The translations under genes and the position numbers were made by a program. Shown here piece after piece: positions 1-7,301 of a stretch of 10,321 nucleotides of DNA. Source of the DNA: Limnohabitans sp. (lineage in GTDB: Bacteria; Pseudomonadota; Gammaproteobacteria; Burkholderiales; Burkholderiaceae_C). The stretch spans positions 1 through 10,321 of the forward strand of contig JALQUL010000083.1 of assembly GCA_023260735.1 (NCBI GenBank), given 5' to 3'. The notes beneath the pieces are model-generated. The model was not told the origin of the DNA, searched no databases, and saw only the letters and a list, made by a program, of their open reading frames with translations. Positions within the stretch are counted from its first letter, which is position 1. Every line of letters starts with the position of its first letter.

Positions 1-3000
1 CAAGTGAGATTTATTTTTACAGCCCCAGTAGGGGTTTATTGGGTTGCAGCAGGTGCCAATACCAGCGTTTGTAATGGCAATGGTGGGCCACAAATTAGTG
101 GTGGTGGCCGAATCTTAACTTGCCCTCGAATTCCAGCTGCCACACAAGTAGAATCTTTTGAGTTACCTGCAATGGCAGGTAATATTGCGCATGGCACAGT
201 GTTTACTATTGCAGTGACTGCAGGTACTGCCACTGCGGTATCTCAAGCACTGACCATTTCTGCGATTGCAAAAAATGAAGTTTGGTTAGGGGGGAGTAGT
301 TATACCAAAACTACAGTGAGTGGAAATTTTGGAGCGAGTTATGGTATTGCCATCAGACCAGGTGTAACCAACCATAGTACGGGTGCGTCGGTAGGTACTA
401 TTAAGGGCTTAGAGTCACCCAAAACCCCCCTCACTATTACGCTTTCAACACTTCCTCCCGGTACAATTGTGACTAGCTGCCCTGGTACTTGTACTCAGCC
501 CGATGGTCCCGGAACACCTATTACTATAAGCTTGACCAATAATACCAACAATAGCTTGTTGGCGTCAGCTTCTTGTAGTGGTGGTTCTTCATGTACCGGT
601 GGAGGCTTATACGGTACGAATGGTGTTAATGCTAACTTCCGTGAGTACAGTTATAACTTACTCACTCTATTTACTCCCTTTGGTACTAATTTTCCATCGG
701 GTGTCAAAACACCTTTAAATATAAAATTTACTAATTTTGCTCCTCTTAGTTTATCGAATGCCGTGAACTATGAGGGTAGCACATCCCTTGGTTTTGCCAG
801 TGGTTATGCGCCAGGATATGCTCCCGATTTTAACTCTTGCCCCAACTTAAGAAGTTGTATTTCACTGCTCATTGATAGAACCATACTTACTGAATTGTAT
901 TTGCATTTTCATGGTACTTATCACACACCAACTGGTAATTTAATTTATGGTGATAATGAAGCTTCTACCAATAATAATGGAGCGGGTGCTGAAAGTGTGT
1001 TACCAGGGCATTTGTTTACCATTATGTATCCAGTGACTAACTCTACCTCAGCCGAGCAAGCCGCTAACAATGTGAGCTCCTGTGTAGTTTGGAATCCGAA
1101 CAAAATGAATCTAGTGGGGCCGGCATTATTAAAACTAGGTTCTGGAGGCGAGTTTTTTCGAGTAGGCAGTACTTCATGGCCCACTATTTCAAGCGCTAAT
1201 CGAGATTTAGAATATTCGGTGGCAACATATGCTGATGACACTGCAAGGAAAAATGCAGATTGTGGTGAACCTGGTGATGGAAATGCTAATTGGTATTCCG
1301 ACCCCAACTCTGTACCTGGTGGTATTAACGCTATTTCTAGTATTCGATACCGTTATATTCAGCCGCTAACTCCAGGTCAAACTTTGGGTTTAATGGCCCC
1401 TTTTCAAAGGCCTTTAACCCCTTATTCTTTAGGCTTAGGCCTTATGAGTACTGCACCTTGGTTCATGCAGTATTGGGCCGATGAAAAAGCCCGAACTGCC
1501 TCACCTTATAGTGGTAGTGGATTGTCGGGCTACGGTGGTCGAGTCAATACCGTAGATGCATTGTTTAGGCATAAAGTGAGCGCAGGTAACTCTGTGGCAC
1601 CTGGTAACACTATTACCATGACCTTAACTCCAATTGTGATTGGCACTCCCATAACAGGCATAGATGCCACTGTAAAAAATGCAAAAATAAGAGTGACTAT
1701 GCCAGACACTTGTTTAGAACCAGTGGTGGCTAGCTTACCCGCTTATGCGATTATGACAACAGAGCCAAACTACGGTGCCGATGGCATACCTTGCACAGGT
1801 GATGCAGGCGAAAAAGCCGCTGTAGTGACTTTTTTATTAGGTGATATTCCTGCACCAGGCGGAAGCTTAACTAGTGGTTATCAAGGCCACGCTATCGAGC
1901 AGCCCAGCTTTAGTTTTAATATTGTTGCGGCAGTTAATTCACCTGTTAAATCAGTTTCTTGGAGTACCTTCGATTCTGCCGATAATGATCCCACTCCAGT
2001 TACGCATACTGCAACTGGGGCGGTCTCTATTGCGGGCGTAGCAGGTTTCTCGGTAGTTAAATCAAGCTCTGGTACTACGAGCGGAAAAGTAGGTCCTAAC
2101 GAAACTTTTAACTATATTATTAATTTTGGAAATGGTGGTTCGGTTGCTAGTGGTCGTGGATATTTTGTGGATCTATTACCCTTCGATGGGGATAGCCGAG
2201 GTACCACCGGTTTGGGGTCAGGAAAATTAGTGGTAACAGGCCTTAGCGCTGGCATGACATCTCCAACACAGGGCACAGTTCAAATGGAAGTAACCACTGA
2301 TGCAGCTTCAAGTGTGCAATCTGCTTTGCAAATGTCTGGTAATGAAGACGGTGCCTTAGGTATTGCATGGTCAAGCTATTCAGCAGGTAGCCCTTTTCCT
2401 GAAAATATAACGGCGGTGCGTTTTATTACCAGTAATAATTTAAACCCAGGCTATAGTGGTTTTGGTTCTATTCAAGTCAAAGGACCTACCATTAAAAGTA
2501 CTTCAAGTGCTTTTAATAATGTTTGGGGTAGAACTGACCCTATTGGTGGAGATACTAGCACAGTAAAGGTAATGGCCGGTATTAGCACCGTCAAAATTCA
2601 GGGTATTGACGGCGCAACCATAAAGGGAAAGGTGTTTGTGGATTTAAATGAAAATGCGGTTCAAGATGCAAGTGAAGTGGGCTTAGCCTCTTCTATAGTC
2701 AGTATTACTTGTATCGCAGGAGCTTGTTTAACAGCACCACAAGGCAGTAGTTTTAGTATGTTAACCGACGCCAATGGATTTTACAGTTTTCAACCTAACT
2801 TAGCCAATAAAGTATTTGCTAACTCTACTGCGACGGGTACTGCGCTAGCATTTTTTGATGGCACGGTAGCCGGCACTTGGACCATTACTCAAACTCCTCC
2901 AAACGATCAACCTTATATAAGTGTGAGCCGTATGGTAGGAACGGTGAACACTATTCCATCGGGTGTTGCCTCTGGTCGTACCATTAGTGGCGTAGCAATG

Positions 3001-5607
3001 GTGGGTAATGGTCAAGCGATTAACTATAACTTTGGTGAGCGCTTAGAGCATGGCAAAATCACGGTAACAAAAATGCCATTTACCTTGCCAATAGGAGTAA
3101 CAGGTCCATTTAATTTTACATTTGAAGCAACCTGCGATAAGCCTGTAGCTGGGACTAAATATAGTGCTACTTTAACAAATTTCCCTAGTAATACAACTGT
3201 TAATATTCTCAATATTCCAGCTAATGCAAGTTGTACTTTAGCAGAGGTTTTGCCTATTTTGCCCACTGGATTGGCTTGGGGCACACCAGTTTTTTCTGCT
3301 TTATCACCAACGGGGGCTATGCCTGCAGGCGGTACTCAAACCATCAATGCTGTCAATCAAATTTTTGAAGGGTTTTATGTGACTAAAACCGTATTTCAAG
3401 AACCAGTTCAGGTGGCAGGTGAATTAACCCAGTACGATTTAATTTATCAAATTGATGTAGTGAATCGCACGACTGAAAGTCAAACTTATAGTCTGAGTGA
3501 TACTTTAGGATTGGACCCTGATGTATCGGTGCTAGGCGCAGTCGTAGTAAGCAAATTAGGCTCCAATATTACTCAAAGTCTTAATGGTAGTTTTACTGGT
3601 TTAGGTACGCAAAAACCAATTATCACGGATGAGGTAATTGCAGCAGCGGTAGGCACCACTCCAGAAACCGAGAGTTATCAAATAAAGCTACGTATTAATA
3701 TCAATACTTTTAATACCAGCAACAATACCTGTAATGGGAGCACTGGCAATGGATTGTTGAATCAAGCTCACTTAAGTTTTGCTTCTAATAGTGTACAAAG
3801 TCAAGCTTGTACTAATACTCCGAATGGTGCTCCTGTATTTTTAAAATTGCGTGTGAAGTGGGTGGGTGGGAAAAATGGCGATAAATTAACCGTACCTGCC
3901 ACCACTGGGTTTACTAGTGCCAATACCTCTGCTTTTGAAAGTATTAACACTGGTGGGGCTACTACTTACGGAGAAAGCGAAGAAATTACTGTTGGGCCAA
4001 GCCAAGTGGGGGTGTTAGCTAAACCTGTTTTCGAAAGCGAAGCAAATGCAAAAGAATATCAACTCAGCGCGTATTCATGTAATGATGGGGTTAATACTCC
4101 AACTCAAGTGGTGGCTAACTCATCTTTAACCATCCCTGCTGCATCTGCTGGTAAATCTTTAGTGTGTGAAATTTCCTCCACCTTTATTGATACTCATACA
4201 GCTAAAACGGCACTTCCTGTAACGGGCACTTCTATTTCCGTAGGAGATGAAATTATTTACACACTTCAAACAGTGATCACTGGGGGTACGACCTTAAAAC
4301 CGGTGGTGATTACCGATACCCTAGATCCTGGTTTAACAGTGACAGAAAAACCATCTGCGTGTAGTTTAACGGGTTCTGTCTTGACGTGTACCTTAGCCAC
4401 AGGGGCAACAGTGGGTGAACATAGTTTTAGCTATAAAACCAAAGTCAATTCTAACGCCGTTAAAAATTCGGTGCCAGGTGTAAAAAATAGTATTGTGGTG
4501 GATTCGGGGAGTTGTGACCCTTGTAGTACCGAACATGGTATGTGGAGTGTTGATACCTCTAAAACAAGCGATGTCGCCGGTAAAAAAGGTGTAGAAGTGG
4601 GTGACGCTATTACCTATACATTAACGGTCAAAATTAAAGGTGGAAGCAGTACACAAGATATTATTTTAAAAGATACTCGAAGTGTAGGACTAGAGGTGCA
4701 GAAAGTACCATCGGGTTGTAAAAAGGCGGGTTTAATAATTACCTGTGTAGTGCCAAGTGGTAGTGCAGCAGGACAATACCAATTTGTTTATACGGCAGTG
4801 GTGACCGATGACGCTGGAGATTTTGTGAGTAATAAAGTAGTCCCTAACCACGGCACTTGTTCAACATCATGTAAAACTTCTATTAAAGTTTTGCGTGAGG
4901 TGATGCTTAGAATTACCAAAACCACGCCTTCCAAAATCGTTAAAATTGCCGACTTTGTGCGTTATGAGTTATTGGTTGAAAACTTAACTGGCCCTGATGC
5001 AAAAAAATTCTTTATTGTTGACCAAGCAGCGCCAGGCCTGCAATATGAGGTGGGTAGTTTAAAAATTGTGGGTGACGATCAATGGGTATTAAAAAGCACG
5101 TACCCACTTATTATTGATCAACTAGAGTTAGAAAAAGGTCAAAAATTAGTTATTACTTACTTGATGCGAGTGACTGCAGGGGCGGGTAGAGGTAGTTTAA
5201 AAAATACTGCATGGGCCGATGACCTTAGAAAATATGTGAGTAGTAACAAGGCGACTGCAAACGTCAACCGCGGGCTTGATCCCGATTTTGAAGCGAGTCG
5301 AATTTTTGGTAAAGTTTTTGAAGATACAAATGAAAACGGTATCCAAGATGAAAATGAAGCAGGCTTAGCAGGCGTTCGTTTAATTACTACCGGTGGAGTC
5401 ATTATGGAGACCGACAGCTTTGGTCGCTACCATCTTGATGACTTAGATCCTGGTTGGAATGCCAGAGGATCGCAATTTTTGATTCGATTAGATGAAGCTA
5501 GCTTACCCGCCAATGCCTGGCTTAGTACGCCCAATCCATTAATTAAACGAATGACTCCTGCTCTACCAGTTCAGTTTAATTTTGGTGTAGTGCTACCTGA
5601 ACAGTGA
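1..5607 (+). CDS. Giant DUF11/SdrD_B-type secreted or surface adhesin-like protein, 5' partial
   Basis: Open from the first base to TGA at 5605-5607, at least 1868 codons. Residues below are counted from the GTG at base 4. No signal peptide is visible at the edge and the frame stays open, so the true start lies upstream. The product is rich in Ser, Thr, Gly and Asn and beta-strand-like. Residues 1-870 are poorly classifiable beta domains. An SdrD_B-like domain starts near 872 with an EF-hand-like loop (D880, N882, N884, D888, E891; Ala885 replaces the usual Gly). Three DUF11-like repeats lie at about 1394-1505, 1517-1625 and 1634-1757. A second SdrD_B-like domain (1766-1867) has a full loop (D1774, N1776, N1778, G1779, D1782, E1785). 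SdrD_B and DUF11 domains are typical of long extracellular stalks and adhesins. No LPXTG, barrel, OmpA domain or membrane helix follows: the protein stops where the last domain ends. Adhesion is inferred; ligand and export route are unknown. Confidence 0.8.
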   Translation, partial: QVRFIFTAPVGVYWVAAGANTSVCNGNGGPQISGGGRILTCPRIPAATQVESFELPAMAGNIAHGTVFTIAVTAGTATAVSQALTISAIAKNEVWLGGSSYTKTTVSGNFGASYGIAIRPGVTNHSTGASVGTIKGLESPKTPLTITLSTLPPGTIVTSCPGTCTQPDGPGTPITISLTNNTNNSLLASASCSGGSSCTGGGLYGTNGVNANFREYSYNLLTLFTPFGTNFPSGVKTPLNIKFTNFAPLSLSNAVNYEGSTSLGFASGYAPGYAPDFNSCPNLRSCISLLIDRTILTELYLHFHGTYHTPTGNLIYGDNEASTNNNGAGAESVLPGHLFTIMYPVTNSTSAEQAANNVSSCVVWNPNKMNLVGPALLKLGSGGEFFRVGSTSWPTISSANRDLEYSVATYADDTARKNADCGEPGDGNANWYSDPNSVPGGINAISSIRYRYIQPLTPGQTLGLMAPFQRPLTPYSLGLGLMSTAPWFMQYWADEKARTASPYSGSGLSGYGGRVNTVDALFRHKVSAGNSVAPGNTITMTLTPIVIGTPITGIDATVKNAKIRVTMPDTCLEPVVASLPAYAIMTTEPNYGADGIPCTGDAGEKAAVVTFLLGDIPAPGGSLTSGYQGHAIEQPSFSFNIVAAVNSPVKSVSWSTFDSADNDPTPVTHTATGAVSIAGVAGFSVVKSSSGTTSGKVGPNETFNYIINFGNGGSVASGRGYFVDLLPFDGDSRGTTGLGSGKLVVTGLSAGMTSPTQGTVQMEVTTDAASSVQSALQMSGNEDGALGIAWSSYSAGSPFPENITAVRFITSNNLNPGYSGFGSIQVKGPTIKSTSSAFNNVWGRTDPIGGDTSTVKVMAGISTVKIQGIDGATIKGKVFVDLNENAVQDASEVGLASSIVSITCIAGACLTAPQGSSFSMLTDANGFYSFQPNLANKVFANSTATGTALAFFDGTVAGTWTITQTPPNDQPYISVSRMVGTVNTIPSGVASGRTISGVAMVGNGQAINYNFGERLEHGKITVTKMPFTLPIGVTGPFNFTFEATCDKPVAGTKYSATLTNFPSNTTVNILNIPANASCTLAEVLPILPTGLAWGTPVFSALSPTGAMPAGGTQTINAVNQIFEGFYVTKTVFQEPVQVAGELTQYDLIYQIDVVNRTTESQTYSLSDTLGLDPDVSVLGAVVVSKLGSNITQSLNGSFTGLGTQKPIITDEVIAAAVGTTPETESYQIKLRININTFNTSNNTCNGSTGNGLLNQAHLSFASNSVQSQACTNTPNGAPVFLKLRVKWVGGKNGDKLTVPATTGFTSANTSAFESINTGGATTYGESEEITVGPSQVGVLAKPVFESEANAKEYQLSAYSCNDGVNTPTQVVANSSLTIPAASAGKSLVCEISSTFIDTHTAKTALPVTGTSISVGDEIIYTLQTVITGGTTLKPVVITDTLDPGLTVTEKPSACSLTGSVLTCTLATGATVGEHSFSYKTKVNSNAVKNSVPGVKNSIVVDSGSCDPCSTEHGMWSVDTSKTSDVAGKKGVEVGDAITYTLTVKIKGGSSTQDIILKDTRSVGLEVQKVPSGCKKAGLIITCVVPSGSAAGQYQFVYTAVVTDDAGDFVSNKVVPNHGTCSTSCKTSIKVLREVMLRITKTTPSKIVKIADFVRYELLVENLTGPDAKKFFIVDQAAPGLQYEVGSLKIVGDDQWVLKSTYPLIIDQLELEKGQKLVITYLMRVTAGAGRGSLKNTAWADDLRKYVSSNKATANVNRGLDPDFEASRIFGKVFEDTNENGIQDENEAGLAGVRLITTGGVIMETDSFGRYHLDDLDPGWNARGSQFLIRLDEASLPANAWLSTPNPLIKRMTPALPVQFNFGVVLPEQ
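4183..5265 (+). repeat. Three diverged DUF11-like protein repeats inside the giant gene
   Basis: These are protein-level repeats; no strong DNA identity is apparent. Repeat A (about 4183-4524) and repeat B (about 4552-4872) align well. Each opens with a Thr/Lys-rich strand and then VGDxIxYTL. Each has a central C-x8-C pair (C1453/C1462 and C1572/C1581) and ends with a close Cys pair (C1504/C1507 and C1619/C1623). Repeat C (about 4903-5265) keeps the fold pattern (FVRYELLVEN, then LKNTA) but lacks the cysteines. They probably form stacked immunoglobulin-like modules of a stalk. Confidence 0.65.
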
Positions 5608-5741
5608 TTGTTTAACTTGTTGGGATCACTTTATTCTAAGGGGAAAGAAAAGATGCAACTATCTGCCTTGTTAGGGCGAAAACACGAGGTTATTCTCCTT
5701 ATACTGGCCCAACGATCTTTGGCAGGACAATCACAATCCGA
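5608..5741. other. Intergenic gap between two convergent genes
   Basis: This 134-bp gap lies between the giant gene (+) and hslR (-). I find no convincing intrinsic terminator: there is no GC-rich hairpin followed by a T run on either strand. The giant gene's frame stays open after its TGA as far as TAA at 5743-5745, but that stretch shows no domain. Confidence 0.5.
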
Positions 5742-6152
5742 TTAATCACTATTTTGTTGAAATAAATCATCAAGCGACCGTCTTTGTCGCTTGGTGGGCC
5801 TACCATGTTCAAAACCATGTGCTGGCTCATTCTGTATTTTTCTTTTAGCACTGGCCAATAACCTGCCCTCAATACTGGTAGGTGTTTCTTCATACATCAA
5901 ACTGGCTAGAGTAGCGCTACTTCTTTGCATTTGTAGTGCTTTAACAATCAAGGTTCTGGTGTACTCGCTATTGCGAATTTGTAATGTATCACCTATTTTG
6001 ATTTCTTTTGAAGGCTTGGCAACATTCTCATTAATTTGTACTCGGCCTTTGTTAATTTCGTCGCTTGCTAAGCTTCTGGTTTTAAAAAATCTTGCCGCCC
6101 AAAGCCATTTATCTATTCGTATGGATAGTATTTCTGAGGTGGTTTTAGTCAT
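5742..6152 (-). CDS. hslR: Heat shock protein 15 (Hsp15), S4-domain RNA-binding protein
   Basis: 136 residues, close to the 133 of E. coli HslR. In E. coli, Hsp15 binds free 50S subunits carrying a nascent chain with peptidyl-tRNA and helps recycle stalled subunits; the gene is heat-induced. The S4 domain spans about residues 11-60, with the family signature IRIDKWLWAARFFKTRSLA (11-29) and a KPSKEIKIGD segment (46-55). The LMYEET motif (85-90) is also characteristic of HslR. A basic tail follows (GRPTKRQRR, 117-125) and the end is acidic. The start is fixed: an in-frame TGA lies 6 nt upstream of the ATG (plus-strand 6156-6158). The Shine-Dalgarno sequence is weak (AAAG about 9 nt upstream). 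It lies 80 bp behind the VWA gene on the same strand, so co-transcription is possible but no functional link is known. Confidence 0.93.
   Translation of the reverse strand: MTKTTSEILSIRIDKWLWAARFFKTRSLASDEINKGRVQINENVAKPSKEIKIGDTLQIRNSEYTRTLIVKALQMQRSSATLASLMYEETPTSIEGRLLASAKRKIQNEPAHGFEHGRPTKRQRRSLDDLFQQNSD
5771..5793. repeat. Perfect 8-bp inverted repeat within the 3' end of hslR
   Basis: Arms CAAGCGAC (5771-5778) and GTCGCTTG (5786-5793) enclose a 7-nt loop. It sits in the codons of the basic tail of HslR, about 27 nt before the stop on the minus strand. No T run follows on either strand, so it is a poor intrinsic terminator. It may be only a by-product of the Arg-rich coding sequence. 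Confidence 0.35.
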
Positions 6153-6172
6153 AAGTCAGCACTTTACTTGAA

Positions 6173-6212
6173 GGTTGATTCACATGATGAATCCACCTAT
6201 TTGAATTCAAAT
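6173..6212 (-). other. Hairpin plus 14-bp palindrome in the hslR leader
   Basis: Between the VWA stop codon and the hslR ATG. The imperfect hairpin 6173-6197 has a 10-position stem with one mismatch (core GATTCA/TGAATC) and a 5-nt loop. It ends 20 nt before the hslR start codon. Beside it is the perfect palindrome ATTTGAATTCAAAT (6199-6212). No T run follows on the minus strand, so it is not an obvious terminator. An mRNA-stability element, an operator or chance are all possible. Confidence 0.35.
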
Positions 6213-6232
6213 CAGGTCTAGCCAATTGCTTG

Positions 6233-7147
6233 TTATTGGTTTTGACCTCTAGTGGTAATAATACCTTGAGTGGCTGCCCATTGGTTAATATCTTCTCTTT
6301 TAATGGCACAAGCCATTAAAATTGGAAATAAATCGGGGCTACAGGCAAAACTTGGCACTCCTAAATAGGCTAATTTATTAGCTAAGTCTTTGTCATAACT
6401 AGGTCTTGCTTCATCACTTAAAGCCAATAATGTGATAAGTTGGACACCGCTTTCAACCATTTCTTGGGCACGTTTGAATAAACCGGCTTCTACACCGCTC
6501 TCATATAAGTCGGAGATTAAAACCATAATAGTATTTTTTGGTTCCCGAATTTGACTTTGACAATAGCTTAGAGCTTTGTTGATGTCTGTACCACCGCCCA
6601 GTTGTACGCCAAATAAAACATCAACTGGGTCCGATAGTTTGTCAGTTAAATCAACAACTGCAGTATCGAACACCACTAGACGTGTGGCGACAGATGGGAG
6701 ACTAGCCATTACGGCACCAAAAATACTTGAATAAACCACAGAATTAGCCATAGAACCACTTTGGTCAATACATAAAATAACTTCGCGCTGTGGCTTACGA
6801 ATTTTTCTACCGTAACCATAAAGGGTTTGCGGAATGATAGTTTTATATTCTTCTTGATAGTGTTTTAAGTTGGTTTTAATGGTTTTATTCCAATCAATTT
6901 CACTGTGTTTAGGGCGCATATTACGCTGACTTTTATCAAGTGCTCCAGTAACTGCACTTCGCATAGGCTCGTCTAATTTTTTCATCAAGTCGTCCACTAC
7001 TTTTTTAACGACTAAACGTGCGGTTGATTTGGTTTTTTCGTCATAGGCCAAAGCGGACCATTGTGCTAGTTTGACTAAGCCTTGAGCCGATTTAGCTGAG
7101 GAAGCATCTGGCGCTAGGGCCATAATTTCAGTGGAGCTTAATGTCAT
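6233..7147 (-). CDS. VWA-domain protein, CoxE-like, of the MoxR/SWIM-associated family (short form)
   Basis: 304 residues from the ATG at 7147. The von Willebrand A domain covers roughly 120-280 and has a complete metal-ion-dependent adhesion site: DQSGS (D128, S130, S132), the Thr of GGGTD (T187) and the Asp of LISDLYE (D213). Upstream lies the family block RPKHSEIDWNKTIKTNLKHY (about 78-97). From memory, relatives are about 370-400 residues and lie beside a MoxR AAA+ ATPase, a SWIM zinc-finger protein and DUF5682. MoxR-VWA pairs are thought to act in metal insertion or assembly of protein complexes. Here about 80 N-terminal residues are missing and no partner gene is in the window. A TTG at 7159 would add four residues, and TAG at 7163-7165 closes the frame beyond it. 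No clear Shine-Dalgarno precedes the ATG. The domain looks functional; its role in this organism is unknown. Confidence 0.85.
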   Translation of the reverse strand: MTLSSTEIMALAPDASSAKSAQGLVKLAQWSALAYDEKTKSTARLVVKKVVDDLMKKLDEPMRSAVTGALDKSQRNMRPKHSEIDWNKTIKTNLKHYQEEYKTIIPQTLYGYGRKIRKPQREVILCIDQSGSMANSVVYSSIFGAVMASLPSVATRLVVFDTAVVDLTDKLSDPVDVLFGVQLGGGTDINKALSYCQSQIREPKNTIMVLISDLYESGVEAGLFKRAQEMVESGVQLITLLALSDEARPSYDKDLANKLAYLGVPSFACSPDLFPILMACAIKREDINQWAATQGIITTRGQNQ

Positions 7148-7168
7148 ATTCAAAATCAATAGCTATAT

Positions 7169-7215
7169 AAAACATAATTTTGGGCGATACTATAAACAAT
7201 AAAACGCATTTTGGG
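7169..7215. repeat. Imperfect direct repeat AAAAC-N2/3-ATTTTGGG
   Basis: Copy 1 (7169-7184) is AAAAC, three bases, ATTTTGGG. Copy 2 (7201-7215) is AAAAC, two bases, ATTTTGGG. The copies are about 31-32 bp apart, close to three helical turns. They bracket the candidate -10 of the VWA gene, and copy 2 overlaps its candidate -35, so a regulator-binding pair is conceivable. Confidence 0.35.
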
Positions 7216-7221
7216 TAAAAT

Positions 7222-7241
7222 TACTGTATAAATAAACAAAA
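7222..7241 (+). promoter_or_regulatory. Probable LexA (SOS) box
   Basis: TACTGTATAAATAAACAAAA matches the E. coli LexA consensus TACTGTATATATATACAGTA at 16 of 20 positions. The left CTGT half is perfect and the right half reads ACAA instead of ACAG. It ends 59 bp before the yoaA ATG and contains a -10-like TATAAA, a usual place for a LexA operator. DinG-family helicases, including E. coli dinG and yoaA, are known or reported SOS genes, so the context fits. AT-rich DNA raises the chance-match rate. Confidence 0.55.
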
Positions 7242-7256
7242 AAAGTGAAATTATTT

Positions 7257-7301
7257 TGAGTTGAGTTTAATTTTTGCTGGCTCTGGTTTAGACTCAATTC
7301 A
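7257..7301 (+). other. 14-bp leader hairpin ending on the yoaA start codon
   Basis: The left arm 7257-7270 pairs with the right arm 7288-7301 around a 17-nt loop: 12 Watson-Crick pairs plus two G-U pairs as RNA. The last pair uses the A of the yoaA ATG. In mRNA it would put the ribosome-binding region in the loop and right arm, which could restrain translation. The pairing is read directly; the function is inferred. Confidence 0.45.

Larger units (their letters stand above)
7148..7300. promoter_or_regulatory. Divergent AT-rich regulatory region between the VWA gene and yoaA
   Basis: 153 bp separate two divergent start codons, so both promoters should lie here. For the VWA gene a minus-strand candidate is TATAGT (plus 7189-7194) with TTTACC (plus 7214-7219), but the 19-bp spacing is long. 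For yoaA a TATAAA (7227-7232) lies inside the LexA-like box, without a good -35 at 17 bp. Neither start codon has a good Shine-Dalgarno. The region also holds the LexA-like site, the direct repeat and the start-codon hairpin listed separately. Confidence 0.5.

Noticed and set aside
4..6. GTG at base 4 as the start of the giant protein
   Set aside because: The frame is open from base 1, no signal peptide or Shine-Dalgarno is visible, and the sequence reads like the middle of a beta domain. I treat the gene as cut by the window edge.
945..1307. Minus-strand open frames inside the giant gene, including 945-1307 and 3024-3284
   Set aside because: They lie opposite a strong long reading frame with domain support and show no family motifs.
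5653..5745. Small 30-codon reading frame starting with ATG, with purine-rich sequence upstream, after the giant gene
   Set aside because: It is in the same frame as the giant gene, has no recognisable motif and could easily be chance. It is kept only as a possible readthrough tail.
5771..5793. Inverted repeat in hslR as an intrinsic terminator
   Set aside because: No T run follows on either strand and it lies within coding sequence; listed only as a repeat.
5791..6171. Hydrophobic plus-strand reading frame of 126 codons
   Set aside because: It lies opposite hslR, a clear conserved gene. Its hydrophobicity is that expected of an antisense frame.
7157..7159. TTG at 7159 as the start of the VWA gene
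   Set aside because: It has no better Shine-Dalgarno than the ATG at 7147, which is the more usual start codon; the four extra residues carry no conserved signal.
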